The notes under the pieces: generated by a model
Database searches by the model: none
Told to the model about the DNA's origin: nothing
Seen by the model: the letters and a program-made list of their open reading frames with translations, nothing else
Source of the DNA: Chryseobacterium culicis
GTDB lineage: Bacteria; Bacteroidota; Bacteroidia; Flavobacteriales; Weeksellaceae
Direction of reading: 5' to 3'
NCBI RefSeq assembly: GCF_002979755.1
Contig: NZ_PCPP01000001.1
Span: 2,574,665 to 2,638,664, forward strand
Length of the DNA: 64,000 bases
Part shown: one piece after another, positions 17,150 through 26,617 of the stretch
How positions within the stretch are numbered: the first letter of the stretch is position 1
Layout: the number at the start of each line of letters is the position of its first letter
Translations under genes and position numbers: made by a program

Positions 17150-17524
17150 ATGAATGCTCGCTTTAGTACCATTATTCTGTATGTAAAAAATGTTTCGTTG
17201 CTCGCCCATTTTTATGTAGAAAATTTTAATCTGAAAGTGATAGAAGAAGATCCAATATGGGTTTTGCTTGATGCGGGTGGTGTTCATATCGGGTTACACA
17301 AAATCGGAGATCAGTATCTTGATCAAATAGATGAAGGCTATATGTTTGACAACAATACTAAAATTGTTTTTGAAATTGACGTTGATATAGAATCTGCAAG
17401 AAATGAGTTGGTCTCAAAAAACATCAGCATGAGAGAAATTAAAACCTTTGAAAATTATCCTTTCCGGCTTTGTGACGGAACAGATCCTGAAGGAAATGTA
17501 TTTCAGTTAAAAAGTAAAAAATAA
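17150..17524 (+). CDS. VOC (glyoxalase/bleomycin-resistance fold) protein
   Basis: 124 residues, one VOC module pair: FSTIILYVKNVSLLAHFYVENFNLKV then GGVHIGLHKIG (metal ligand region), and a C-terminal DPEGNVFQL, the standard ending of the fold. Metal-dependent enzyme or binding protein; substrate unknown. Follows the RibD-like gene by 6 nt. Confidence 0.85.
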   Translation: MNARFSTIILYVKNVSLLAHFYVENFNLKVIEEDPIWVLLDAGGVHIGLHKIGDQYLDQIDEGYMFDNNTKIVFEIDVDIESARNELVSKNISMREIKTFENYPFRLCDGTDPEGNVFQLKSKK

Positions 17525-17542
17525 AACTAATCTCCTACGGCC

Positions 17543-18337
17543 ATGAAAAAAATATTAGGAATACTTTTCTACTTAGCAGCCTCCTGTATACTATCCGGGC
17601 AGAATATTTCCATCATTGAAAAAAAATTAGACCGTTCTTTTCAAAGAATTCAATACTGGTATGATGCACGCAATAAGGATTCATTTACCTATGATTCCCT
17701 GTATGCTGCCAACAGAAAATTTGAAAAGCTATTACAATATTATACTTCATCTAACCCTCAAACTCTGAGACATGACTTTAAATCACTCAAGAAAAACGGT
17801 TTGTCTATCAATTCTTCAGAAGATGGGAAGTTCAGAATTTATTCCTGGAACACCGAAACCGGAGGTACTATGCGCTTTTACAGAAGTGTTTTCCAGTATG
17901 AATCCGGTAAAAAGGTACAGAGTGAAGTTTTAAAAAGTAATATGGAAGATGATGCAGAAGCAATGTATTCTCAGATTAATGATGTCATTTCACAGAATAA
18001 AAAATATTATCTTGCTCAAAGTACTGCTGTTTACAGCTCTGCTCTTTTTCATCATACAATAAAAGTATTTTCTATTGAAAACGGGAAGCTCAACAGCAAT
18101 GCCAAGCTCATCAAAACGTCTTCCGGCATTAAAAATGAATTGGGTTATGAGCTGGATTTTACCGCAACTTCAAACAGAGAGAATCCTATCAGCATTGAGC
18201 TTTTCAATACGCTGGATATTCAATATGATGCTAAAAAGAAAATCATCAGTATTCCATTGATTCGGGATGATTCCAGAATTACAGATAAAAAAATACGCTA
18301 TCATCAGTTCAAAGGGAAGTACTTTGAAAAATTATAA
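17543..18337 (+). CDS. Secreted hypothetical protein
   Basis: 264 residues with a signal peptide (KKILGILFYLAASCILSGQ). Mature region has an N-terminal helical part and a beta-rich part. No recognised family or active-site motif. The stop is directly followed (1 nt) by the ATG of the next gene, indicating cotranscription. Confidence 0.7.
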   Translation: MKKILGILFYLAASCILSGQNISIIEKKLDRSFQRIQYWYDARNKDSFTYDSLYAANRKFEKLLQYYTSSNPQTLRHDFKSLKKNGLSINSSEDGKFRIYSWNTETGGTMRFYRSVFQYESGKKVQSEVLKSNMEDDAEAMYSQINDVISQNKKYYLAQSTAVYSSALFHHTIKVFSIENGKLNSNAKLIKTSSGIKNELGYELDFTATSNRENPISIELFNTLDIQYDAKKKIISIPLIRDDSRITDKKIRYHQFKGKYFEKL

Positions 18338-18338
18338 T

Positions 18339-18857
18339 ATGAAAAAGATCATCGCTGCCACCAGTTTCATTCTCATTCTTACTCTGTTTTACTACCCCGT
18401 TTTTGACGACACAAAAATTTCATTCGGCATTATTTTTCTGTGCTTTGTTGTTCTTATATTTTCAGTAGCCAAACTCTATTCCCCTGACGAAGAAAAAGAT
18501 TATGATTCATTTGAAAAAGAAATGGACAGACTGCATAAAGATGATGGAATATTTCAATATACAAATGATGGATTCTATTTTAAACAAAATAGTATAACAG
18601 AGTATATAAAATGGGATGAAATTGTTTCCATACATACCTTCAGTATTCCCTCTCCATTTGGTAATAGGCAGTCCGGATTGGAAATTACCACTAATGAAAA
18701 AAACTATGAATTTGATCATGCGGTAACACCCGGAATAGTAAAATTAACTGATCAGCTTTATGATAATCTTCCAAACTGTGAAGAGGATTCGCCAACAATA
18801 AGAATTAATAATTTCGGACTTGACAAGACAAAATTGTATGAAAGAAAAGCCCTATAA
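18339..18857 (+). CDS. Membrane-anchored hypothetical protein with PH-like domain
   Basis: 172 residues from ATG 18339, which follows the previous stop; the earlier in-frame start at 18267 overlaps that gene. Two N-terminal transmembrane helices (about 5-22 and 29-46), then a soluble domain with YFKQNSITEYIKWDEIVSIHTF and YEFDHAVTPG, a layout like bacterial PH-domain membrane proteins. Fold call is tentative. Confidence 0.6.
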   Translation: MKKIIAATSFILILTLFYYPVFDDTKISFGIIFLCFVVLIFSVAKLYSPDEEKDYDSFEKEMDRLHKDDGIFQYTNDGFYFKQNSITEYIKWDEIVSIHTFSIPSPFGNRQSGLEITTNEKNYEFDHAVTPGIVKLTDQLYDNLPNCEEDSPTIRINNFGLDKTKLYERKAL

Positions 18858-18872
18858 TAAACATTCTTGATT

Positions 18873-19376
18873 ATGCCAGTCATCTTTAAAATTAAAAACA
18901 AAACCAATTGGGTGGTAACCTTTATATTGGGTTTAGGTTTACTCATAATTTCTTTGATTATTCTGATCATCATTCCTCTTATGAGTATGCAGACGGAGGG
19001 CATTTTTATTATTTTCAATTATATTTTATCAGTCATCCCCTTTGCTGGTTTTTTTATACTACTTCTCTATTTCTGGCTTTGGAACACCTTTGGAAAAACA
19101 GTACTCACTATTGAGCCTGAACAAATAACAATCCGGTATAAAAACAAATTATTTACCGCCCCAAAAGTATATTTGAAAAAAGAAATTGATCAGGTTCAGA
19201 CAAAGGATTTTACAATAGAAAAGTCTAAATTGGGAGTCCGCTATAATTTTTCTCTAAGCGGCTCAACGTATTCTGTTGTTTTCATACAAAAAGATCGTGA
19301 AATAAGAATTCTGGACTGGATCACCGAAACTAAAGCCTGTGAAATAACAGATGAAATAAAAAAAATGTGGTATTAA
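18873..19376 (+). CDS. Membrane-anchored hypothetical protein
   Basis: 167 residues from ATG 18873 (the TTG two codons earlier is less likely). Two N-terminal transmembrane helices (~14-36 and 44-67), then a domain with LTIEPEQITIRYKNK, FTAPKVYLKKEI and ILDWITETKACEI, again PH-like in layout. Paralogous in plan to the preceding gene, 15 nt upstream. Function unknown. Confidence 0.6.
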   Translation: MPVIFKIKNKTNWVVTFILGLGLLIISLIILIIIPLMSMQTEGIFIIFNYILSVIPFAGFFILLLYFWLWNTFGKTVLTIEPEQITIRYKNKLFTAPKVYLKKEIDQVQTKDFTIEKSKLGVRYNFSLSGSTYSVVFIQKDREIRILDWITETKACEITDEIKKMWY

Positions 19377-19379
19377 AAA

Positions 19380-20159
19380 ATGTATAATCCAACCCGTAGA
19401 AATAAAAATATTGGCACAAAAAAACAAGGGTATGGTCAAAATAATAAATTGACAATTTCCTCTCCTTATGGCGATCTCAAGTCGTTTTATGAAAAACTTA
19501 CTGATTACCAAAAAGAAATACGGCTTATCAACAATCATGAATTTATATTTATAATTGAAAAGCTCCGCAAAAACTCGATTCATTCTTGCTCTATCAACGA
19601 CATAGAGAGAGTTATAGAGAATTTACCTATTGAAGATTATGGAGAATTAAAATATATCATTTTAAGGCAACCCAAACGAAAGGAGGAAATTCTTTCACCG
19701 GTTTGGGGAAGATTAATCTATAGCTATGATTTCGAAAATGAATATTTTCCTGCCATTATTTTAGATGCCATTGATTTGGAAAAACAATTATTTTGGCCTA
19801 AAAAACAAACGATTGAGGATCAACAGGAATTTGAAAGGTTAAAAACAGATGGTCATACTTTTACGGAAACAAAAAGAAATTTCATAGCAGAATTCCAACC
19901 TCAAAATATTAGAAATACTCAACTTTATAGAACTTTACCACATGAGTTTGGACATTATGTTCATTATTTGGAAGTTGTTGAAAGACCAGGATATAATGAA
20001 AATAAAGAAGATATTGATTATGATGCGTATGACGAAAGAATGTCCTTATATTTCCGGATTCCAAAAAGCGAAAAAGAAAAATTTGCCCATACTTACGCTG
20101 AGAAATTAAAAAGTAAACTCGTTAATGAAAACAAAATTCCTTTTGATTCTTTAGATTAA
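19380..20159 (+). CDS. Hypothetical protein with HEFGH zinc-protease motif
   Basis: 259 residues, no signal peptide. An HExxH motif (LPHEFGHYVHYLEVVE) lies near residue 187-191, with a downstream acidic helix (YDERMSLYF) that could supply a third zinc ligand (Glu). No family recognised. Starts 3 nt after the previous stop. It could be a metallopeptidase, an ImmA-like regulator protease or a toxin-like effector; nothing in the context decides this. Confidence 0.6.
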   Translation: MYNPTRRNKNIGTKKQGYGQNNKLTISSPYGDLKSFYEKLTDYQKEIRLINNHEFIFIIEKLRKNSIHSCSINDIERVIENLPIEDYGELKYIILRQPKRKEEILSPVWGRLIYSYDFENEYFPAIILDAIDLEKQLFWPKKQTIEDQQEFERLKTDGHTFTETKRNFIAEFQPQNIRNTQLYRTLPHEFGHYVHYLEVVERPGYNENKEDIDYDAYDERMSLYFRIPKSEKEKFAHTYAEKLKSKLVNENKIPFDSLD

Positions 20160-20259
20160 AGAATGATTAGAGAAAAAACCGTAACATCTATTCTTAAATA
20201 TTTTTTTCAAATTCCATGTAATATTATCACACTTAAAAGTGTCTTATTTAAAAAATTAC

Positions 20260-21870
20260 ATGAGATCTATTTTAACCTGTATCGCTTTATTGCTTGCAGT
20301 ACATCCCCTTTTTTCGCAGAAATCTAAAAAACTGGAAGAACTATTCTCAACGTATGAAAAGGCAGGATTGTTCAATGGTTCTGTTCTGATTGCTGAAAAA
20401 GGAAAAATCATTTTTGAAAAAAGCTACGGCTACAGAAATGCTCCTAAAAAAGAGAAAAATACCAATAACAGCCTATACAGGGTTTTCTCCACCACAAAAA
20501 TGTTCACTGCAATAGTTATTTTTCAGCTGGAAGAACAGGGAAAATTATCTCTGAATGACAAGCTGTCCAAATATTACCCTGACTTTCCTAAGGGCGACAG
20601 TATTACCATTGCCAATCTGTTATCTCATACTTCAGGAATTCCCAATGATACCAACTCTGAATATACTGTAGATGAAGAAACATTTTTACAATATATTTCT
20701 GCAAAACCTCTGAATTTCTCGCCTGGTAAGGATTGGGATTACTCCAATTCCGGATATTATATTCTTGGCTATATTATTAAAAAAGTGACAGGCCTGAACT
20801 ATGATCAAGTCATAGAAAATAATATCCTGAAACCTCTGAAAATGGATCACAGCGGATTTCATTTCAACAACGTTACCGATGAAAATAAAGCATTCGGATA
20901 TGAATTTTTATCTGATAACCTGTCAAACGAAGCATTACGTTTTAAAACAGATCACCCTTTTGGCGCAGGAGCAATGTATTCTACCGTAGAAGATTTGTTC
21001 AGATTCAATGAAGCACTCAAGAACTACACCATCCTTAAAAAAGAAACCTTAGAAAAAGCTTTCACACCCTATCTTAAGGATCATTATGGCCTGGGTTTCC
21101 AGATTTCAACTGTTTTTGACAAAAAAAGAGTGGGTCATGATGGCGGCGGACCTGGCTACAGAAGCAGATACTATAGAGTCCTTGAAGATGATATTTGTGT
21201 GATTGTTATTTCAAATTCAGAACTATCACACACCGATTTTATTCTTCCTTTGGCAGAAAAAATACTGTACAATAAACCTTATCGCATTCCAGCCATTGCA
21301 AAAGTGAGTGCAGAGGATTTAAAAAAGCTGGAAGGTGTTTATTATACAGAAAACTCAAACTTCTACATAAAAAGTTCCGATGGACGACTGGTTTTCAAAG
21401 AAGGCAGTTACCCAAGAAATGCCCTGTTACCAAAAAGTAAAACATTATTTCAGCTTGATGAAAAATTCACCTGTACATTCCAGCCTGATCAAAATGGGAA
21501 AATAGAGACTCTTGTTATTCATTTTTGGGATGGAACAGTAAAAACAGCCAAAAGGAATACCAATAATCTTACCTGGGGAATTATAGGAAATGCGACTCCT
21601 AACGGCTGGGACGGAAAAGACATTCCGCTACAGACTGATCTTAAAAACCCCAATATTCATTTTCTGAGAAATTATAAACTGAATAAAGGTAATCTTAAAT
21701 TCAGATTTAATAACGACTGGGGATATAGTTTGGGACTAAACAATGATGATAAAAGTATTGCCTTTGATTCCTATGATTTTCCCATCAAAGAAGAAGGAAT
21801 GTATGATATTGTTCTCGACATGACCAACGCAGTACAACCACAATACAGCATAAAAAAATCTGTTCAATAA
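20260..21870 (+). CDS. Serine hydrolase of the class C beta-lactamase family
   Basis: 536 residues from ATG 20260; the earlier GTG at 20239 would dilute the signal peptide (RSILTCIALLLAVHPLFSQ). The catalytic SxxK is in VFSTTKMFTA, the YxN in DYSNSGYYILGY, and the third motif region in HDGGGPGYRSRYY. An extra ~200-residue C-terminal beta domain follows the hydrolase domain. Probably a periplasmic esterase or peptidase rather than a true beta-lactamase; resistance cannot be inferred. Confidence 0.85.
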   Translation: MRSILTCIALLLAVHPLFSQKSKKLEELFSTYEKAGLFNGSVLIAEKGKIIFEKSYGYRNAPKKEKNTNNSLYRVFSTTKMFTAIVIFQLEEQGKLSLNDKLSKYYPDFPKGDSITIANLLSHTSGIPNDTNSEYTVDEETFLQYISAKPLNFSPGKDWDYSNSGYYILGYIIKKVTGLNYDQVIENNILKPLKMDHSGFHFNNVTDENKAFGYEFLSDNLSNEALRFKTDHPFGAGAMYSTVEDLFRFNEALKNYTILKKETLEKAFTPYLKDHYGLGFQISTVFDKKRVGHDGGGPGYRSRYYRVLEDDICVIVISNSELSHTDFILPLAEKILYNKPYRIPAIAKVSAEDLKKLEGVYYTENSNFYIKSSDGRLVFKEGSYPRNALLPKSKTLFQLDEKFTCTFQPDQNGKIETLVIHFWDGTVKTAKRNTNNLTWGIIGNATPNGWDGKDIPLQTDLKNPNIHFLRNYKLNKGNLKFRFNNDWGYSLGLNNDDKSIAFDSYDFPIKEEGMYDIVLDMTNAVQPQYSIKKSVQ

Positions 21871-21905
21871 AACCTGCATCTACAAAGTAAAAAATACACA
21901 TTTTC

Positions 21906-21938
21906 AAACCGTTCTAAAAACAGAACGGTTTTTATTTT
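21906..21938 (+). terminator. Intrinsic terminator after serine hydrolase
   Basis: Stem AACCGTTCT/AGAACGGTT (21907-21915 with 21922-21930) followed by TTTTATTTT. Confidence 0.8.
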
Positions 21939-22002
21939 GAATATCCGTTGATATTTTTTATTACTTTTATCTCACACAAAATCAAACCACAAAAAATAAT
22001 CT

Positions 22003-22386
22003 ATGCCTCATTTTATTATAGATTGTTCACAGGATATTATTCATCAGAGGACACCTGATGAGTTAATGGATGCCATTTATGAAGTGGCCCATGCAACAGG
22101 CCTTTTTGCTCCCAACGATATTAAAGTCAGAATTCAACCCTATCAGTATTACAGATTAGGCAATGGCAAGAAAAATTTTCTGCATGTGTTTGGATATATC
22201 ATGCAGGGACGCAGTACAGAACAAAAAGCCGATCTCTCAAAACAAATCTGTACCCGACTTTCAGAATTACTGCCTGACATTTCTTTTCTTTCTGTAAGTA
22301 TCAGTGACTTTGAAGCGGCAACATACAGCAACAAAGCCCTAATTGATCCTGAAAACATGGATAAAAACAGGCATTTCGGTTTATAA
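22003..22386 (+). CDS. 5-carboxymethyl-2-hydroxymuconate isomerase (CHMI) family protein
   Basis: 127 residues beginning MPHFIIDCSQD, with the N-terminal proline (after Met removal) that acts as catalytic base in this tautomerase-superfamily member; IMQGRSTEQKADLSKQI is the conserved helix. Family members act in homoprotocatechuate breakdown, but no other genes of that pathway are present, so the in vivo substrate is open. Confidence 0.8.
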   Translation: MPHFIIDCSQDIIHQRTPDELMDAIYEVAHATGLFAPNDIKVRIQPYQYYRLGNGKKNFLHVFGYIMQGRSTEQKADLSKQICTRLSELLPDISFLSVSISDFEAATYSNKALIDPENMDKNRHFGL

Positions 22387-22419
22387 CATTCACCTTTACA
22401 CCAACTAAACATTAATAAT

Positions 22420-22920
22420 ATGAGCTTAAAAACATTAGTCAGCAAAAGTGCACAGTACAACAATTGGGTAGTCAATAAATACATCGACTGGTTATCCACA
22501 AAGTCTGATGAACAACTCAACCAGGAAACCATTTCAAGCTTCCCGACTATTTTAAAAACGCTACACCATATCTGGCAAACACAGGAATACTGGTGGAGTC
22601 ACATTTCTGAAAAGAATGATTTTGATTTTACAAAAACAACAGAAACCACCAGCAAAGAAGATGTTTTCAATGCCATTAAAAACAATTCACAAAAGCTGGT
22701 AGATTATGTGGAAAATCTATCTGAAGAAGATCTTTCAAAAAATGTAAAGATAGAATCCCAATGGTTTCAGTGTGATTTTTCCAAATATGAATATATCCAG
22801 CACGCTATTCTCCACGGAACATACCATAGAGGGCAAATTGTAACGATGGGAAGAAATATCGGAATAACAGACGCTCCCATGACCGATTTCAATTTTTGGA
22901 ATATTTATAAAGATCAGTAA
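22420..22920 (+). CDS. DinB-family (four-helix, YfiT-like) metal-binding protein
   Basis: 166 residues. Histidines in the expected places: TLHHIWQTQEYWW, then ILHGTYHRGQIVTMGR, which are the three metal ligands of the DinB/YfiT fold. Possible thiol-dependent transferase or stress protein. Ordinary gene unrelated to DNA polymerase IV (also called dinB) at 42947. Confidence 0.85.
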   Translation: MSLKTLVSKSAQYNNWVVNKYIDWLSTKSDEQLNQETISSFPTILKTLHHIWQTQEYWWSHISEKNDFDFTKTTETTSKEDVFNAIKNNSQKLVDYVENLSEEDLSKNVKIESQWFQCDFSKYEYIQHAILHGTYHRGQIVTMGRNIGITDAPMTDFNFWNIYKDQ

Positions 22921-23287
22921 TAAAATCAACGGTTTTGTGGATAAGTCTGAAGTAAAATATCAGTATCATCACAGAAACATAATTAAATAACTGATTTCAA
23001 GCAATTTACATTAAAAATATTCAGTTATCCACATCTTAAAATATTTGTGGATAACTTTATATGTATCTATTTACTCCTGTGGATAAACTATGGATAACTT
23101 TTCTCGTCATTGAAAAAACACACCGTAATTAACTGTATTTCTTTAATTTACAGTAAATATAAATTTTCGTGAAATTTCCACAATAGAAAATCATGTGGAT
23201 AAGTTCTGTGGATAACTTATCAACATTTTTTAACAGAAATCTCAACTTATCCCCTATTCTTATTCTTATATAATCACTGTGATTTTG
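22921..23287. other. Cluster of DnaA boxes; candidate oriC or DnaA-titration site
   Basis: Six exact DnaA boxes (TTATCCACA or its complement) lie at 22936-22944, 23025-23033, 23046-23054, 23078-23086, 23194-23202 and 23207-23215. Single-mismatch copies are at 23089-23097 and 23217-23225. The intervening sequence is strongly AT-rich with no open frame. Such density within 290 bp is what bacterial origins look like. Against an origin: genes on both sides point the same way, dnaA is not adjacent, and rpoBC at 58-64 kb would be head-on to a fork leaving this site. Confidence 0.65.
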
Positions 23288-23295
23288 TAAATTTG
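23288..23295 (+). promoter_or_regulatory. Bacteroidota -7 box (TAAATTTG)
   Basis: TAAATTTG matches TAnnTTTG and lies 31 nt before the hydrolase start at 23327. It borders the DnaA-box cluster, so DnaA binding could affect this promoter. Confidence 0.45.
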
Positions 23296-23326
23296 GTTTA
23301 TAATACACCAATACTTACAATTATAT

Positions 23327-24103
23327 ATGGAAAAATTTGCAATATCATCAGACGGTCAGAAAATTCATTATAAAGAATCCGGAAAAGGGAATACAACATT
23401 GATCTTCATACACGGATGGCTGGGCAATACCGAATGGTGGGAAGACCAGCAAAAATATTTCAGCAGCCGATATCATATTGTACAAATGGATCTTGCAGGA
23501 CATGGAAAATCTGATTCTTCCAGACAGGAATGGACAATCACAAGATATGCGGATGACATTAAAGCAGTTGCTGATGCTGTTCATTCAAATAAAGTTATAC
23601 TTGTAGGACATTCTATGTCCGGGGCTTATGTGCTCGAGGCTTCATTGAAAATCCCACAGGTGAAAGCATTAATTCTGATTGATACCCTGAAAAACTTAGA
23701 TGAATCTTATACGGAAGAACAGACTGAAGAAGTTTTATCACAATACAGAACCGATTTTAAATATACTGTGGAAAACATCCTTCCGCAATATCTGTTTGCC
23801 GAACAAACTCCTTCTGACGTAAAGGAAAGACTCCAGCACGAATTTCTTCAGAATGACCCTGAACTGGCAATCAATGTCCTCAGACCGCTATACAAAGCTG
23901 ATGTCAATACAATTGCAAAGCAAGTTCAGGTGCCAGTGATCGCCATCAATTCGGATGCTTCTCCTACCGATGCGGAAACCAATCGAAAATATCTGAAAAA
24001 CTATGACTATGTGACCATTGAAGGAGTTGGACATTATCCTATGTTGGAAAAGCCAACTGAATTCAATACTATTCTTGATAATGTTATCAAAAAACTAATC
24101 TAA
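23327..24103 (+). CDS. Alpha/beta hydrolase
   Basis: 258 residues, cytoplasmic. Oxyanion loop HGWLGNTEWW, nucleophile elbow GHSMSG (Ser ~98), catalytic Asp region INSDASPTDA and catalytic His in VEGVGHYPML give a complete triad in order. Broadly similar to the secreted hydrolase at 32465. Substrate unknown. Followed by DUF2200 after 9 nt, likely cotranscribed. Confidence 0.9.
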   Translation: MEKFAISSDGQKIHYKESGKGNTTLIFIHGWLGNTEWWEDQQKYFSSRYHIVQMDLAGHGKSDSSRQEWTITRYADDIKAVADAVHSNKVILVGHSMSGAYVLEASLKIPQVKALILIDTLKNLDESYTEEQTEEVLSQYRTDFKYTVENILPQYLFAEQTPSDVKERLQHEFLQNDPELAINVLRPLYKADVNTIAKQVQVPVIAINSDASPTDAETNRKYLKNYDYVTIEGVGHYPMLEKPTEFNTILDNVIKKLI

Positions 24104-24112
24104 TATTTAATC

Positions 24113-24466
24113 ATGCAAAATACCAGAATTTTCGCAACAGCATTCTCCAGCGTTTACCCACATTATATTCAAAAAGCCGAAAAAAAGGGACGCACCAAAG
24201 AAGAGGTACATGAAATCATATTCTGGCTGACGGGATATGACGAAAAAAACCTGCAGGAAATACTGGATCATAAAACTGACTTCAAAACATTTTTTGAACA
24301 GGCTCCACAGATGAATCCCAATGTTTCATTAATTAAAGGAGTCATTTGTGGATATCGTGTAGAAGAAATTGAAGATGAACTGATGAGAAATATCCGGTAT
24401 CTGGACAAACTGATTGATGAACTGGCGAAAGGAAAGAAGATGGAAAAAATATTAAGAGCAGTTTAA
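24113..24466 (+). CDS. DUF2200 family protein
   Basis: 117 residues. Family motifs: [26 protein letters not shown] is the signature start, followed by [18 protein letters not shown], and [22 protein letters not shown]. Cytoplasmic, widely distributed, of unknown function; related proteins have a DinB-like or YdeI-like context. Confidence 0.85.
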   Translation: MQNTRIFATAFSSVYPHYIQKAEKKGRTKEEVHEIIFWLTGYDEKNLQEILDHKTDFKTFFEQAPQMNPNVSLIKGVICGYRVEEIEDELMRNIRYLDKLIDELAKGKKMEKILRAV

Positions 24467-24612
24467 AAATAAATATCCTTTTACAAACTTATAAATCTGA
24501 AAAATATCTTCTCCAATTCAAAAAACTTCCCGAAATTAGCGGTCTGTGCGTTAAAAACTATTCAATGAAATAAAAATTTAAATTACAACATACAGCAAAA
24601 CTTAGTATAAGT

Positions 24613-24733
24613 TTTCTTCGGGGCAGGGTGAAATTCCCTACCGGCGGTTACAGTCCGCGACTCCTTTCTTTTGAAGGGACTGATCTGGTGAAATTCCGGA
24701 ACCGACAGTTAAAGTCTGGATGGGAGAAGAAAA
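24613..24733 (+). ncRNA. FMN riboswitch (RFN element)
   Basis: Conserved RFN blocks are visible in order: TCTTCGGGGCAGGGTGAAAT, CCTACCGGCGGT, AGTCCGCGA, GATCTGGTGAAATTCC, ACCGACAGTTAAAGTC, and closing GGATGGGAGAAGA. It precedes ribB by about 95 nt. Binding of FMN should lower ribB expression; the linker up to 24790 probably carries the expression platform (the GGAAATGAAAT complement of the P1 3' side). Confidence 0.95.
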
Positions 24734-24827
24734 TGAGATGATCAATAAGATTCCTTATGGACTCTTGTTGTGTCGTATTTCATTTCCATGTACCGAAGAC
24801 TATTTTAACTTTTAAAAGTAAAATAAC

Positions 24828-25475
24828 ATGGAAAAATTATTAGAACAATTCGGAGCTACCTCCAGAGAACGTGTAGAAAAAGCACTTCAAACATTACAAA
24901 AGGGAAAAGGTATTCTATTAGTAGATGATGAAAACCGCGAAAACGAAGGCGATATCATCTTTCCCGCTTCCACTATTACAGAACAGGATATGGCACTTTT
25001 AATCCGCGAATGCAGCGGCATTGTCTGCTTATGTATTTCTGAGGAAAAAAGCCGCCACCTCAACCTTCGTCCAATGGTGGAAAACAACAATTCAAAAAAT
25101 CAAACTGCATTCACAATTTCCATTGAAGCCAGAGAAGGTGTGGAATCAGGTGTTTCAGCAAGAGACCGTGTAACAACAATCAGAACAGCGGTAGCATCAG
25201 ATGCAGAGGCCGAGCATATTGCAAGTCCCGGTCATGTTTTCCCCCTGATTGCCAGAGAAGGTGGTGTATTTGAAAGACGCGGGCACACTGAAGGCAGTGT
25301 AGACCTTGTAAAAATGGCCAATCTGGGTGATGATGCCGTACTTTGTGAACTGACTAACGAAGACGGTTCTATGGCAAGACTTCCTGAAATTGTGGACTTT
25401 GCCATCAAAAAAGGGATGAGTGTGGTGACCATCGAAGATATTTATGCTTACCGTAAAATGGTAATGAGCAACTAA
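24828..25475 (+). CDS. ribB: 3,4-dihydroxy-2-butanone 4-phosphate synthase
   Basis: 215 residues, the length of stand-alone RibB rather than the RibBA fusion. Active-site loop [12 protein letters not shown] (residues ~28-39), then [25 protein letters not shown] and the second acidic motif [11 protein letters not shown]. Converts ribulose 5-phosphate to DHBP plus formate in riboflavin synthesis. Regulated by the FMN riboswitch upstream and closed by a strong terminator, so a single-gene unit. Confidence 0.95.
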   Translation: MEKLLEQFGATSRERVEKALQTLQKGKGILLVDDENRENEGDIIFPASTITEQDMALLIRECSGIVCLCISEEKSRHLNLRPMVENNNSKNQTAFTISIEAREGVESGVSARDRVTTIRTAVASDAEAEHIASPGHVFPLIAREGGVFERRGHTEGSVDLVKMANLGDDAVLCELTNEDGSMARLPEIVDFAIKKGMSVVTIEDIYAYRKMVMSN

Positions 25476-25501
25476 ACTTAAAGATTTTTAACGCACAGAG
25501 C

Positions 25502-25534
25502 CGCCTGCTGATATGACCAGCAGGCGTTTTTATT
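25502..25534 (+). terminator. Intrinsic terminator after ribB
   Basis: Stem CGCCTGCTG/CAGCAGGCG (25502-25510 with 25518-25526), seven-base loop, then TTTTTATT. Confidence 0.9.
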
Positions 25535-25610
25535 AAAAATTTAACAAAAAACAAATAAAATTAATATTTGAATACTATTTTTTAATTATTTTTAACAAAA
25601 AATTCTGACT

Positions 25611-26609
25611 ATGAAAAAATCTTTACTCCTTTTATTAGGAGCGTCTGCCATGGTTTCTGCGCAGATCACGCTTACAAAAGCGACCAATGACCCTATTTCT
25701 GGAAACGTTGTTAATTACAATCTTGCAAGCGGAGGAGTAAACAACTCTGCAACCGGACCTAACGCTACCTTCTCAAACTCAGGACTTACGATGGGAGCAG
25801 CATCACAAACAACCTATTTAACGCCTACTTCTACTGAAATAGCGACTTTTCCAGGTTCCACAATTAAAATGATAGACGGTGCAACCACCGTTTATTACAA
25901 AGCTTCATCTGCTAAACTGGAGATTACTGGAATGGTAAATTCACAGGCAACGTTAAACTTTAATGTGGATAACGGTACTCACATTAATTATCCAACAACT
26001 TACGGACCGGCACAAACCGATACAGCAAAAGGAACTTTCTCTTCATCTTCTGCTAACGGATTATTCAGTGGTACAATGACTTCCATTGCTGATGCATACG
26101 GAACATTAATTATCGGTAATCAGACATACAGTAATGTCCTTAGGATAAAATTTACACAAAACTTGAACCTATATTCATCTTTTGATATTACTTATTCTAA
26201 CCCTATTGGTGCCATTACCAATACAGCTTATTCTTATTACGATGCTTCTCACAGATATGCATTGCTAAATTCTACCATTGGAAATATCAGCATTCCGTTG
26301 TTGAGTATCAACCAGAATGTAATCACTTCATTTGCATTAAGTGAAGCATTCCTGGCCGTAAACAATGCTGCGAAAAAAGAAAGCCTAGTAGTTTATCCAA
26401 ACCCGGCACAAGACTTTATCGGTTTCAAGGGAAATACAGATAATTACTCTAAAGCCAACATTTACAGCCTGGATGGAAAACTGGTTAAAACTTCAGAAGT
26501 AAAATCTGGAAACATACAGATTTCAGACCTTCCACCAGCATCTTATTTCATTGAGGTCAGTGGAAAAAATGCTGCAGAAACAAAGAATACAAAATTCATC
26601 AAGAAATAA
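25611..26609 (+). CDS. Secreted protein with T9SS type A sorting domain
   Basis: 332 residues. Signal peptide KKSLLLLLGASAMVSAQ. Residues ~20-255 are Thr/Ser/Asn-rich and beta-structured without recognised domain. The last ~75 residues (VVYPNPAQDFIGF...ANIYSLDGKLVKT...ISDLPPASYFIEV...NTKFIKK) are a typical Por secretion tail. Predicted to be exported through type IX secretion and linked to the surface or released. Confidence 0.85.
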   Translation: MKKSLLLLLGASAMVSAQITLTKATNDPISGNVVNYNLASGGVNNSATGPNATFSNSGLTMGAASQTTYLTPTSTEIATFPGSTIKMIDGATTVYYKASSAKLEITGMVNSQATLNFNVDNGTHINYPTTYGPAQTDTAKGTFSSSSANGLFSGTMTSIADAYGTLIIGNQTYSNVLRIKFTQNLNLYSSFDITYSNPIGAITNTAYSYYDASHRYALLNSTIGNISIPLLSINQNVITSFALSEAFLAVNNAAKKESLVVYPNPAQDFIGFKGNTDNYSKANIYSLDGKLVKTSEVKSGNIQISDLPPASYFIEVSGKNAAETKNTKFIKK

Positions 26610-26617
26610 TAAAAACA

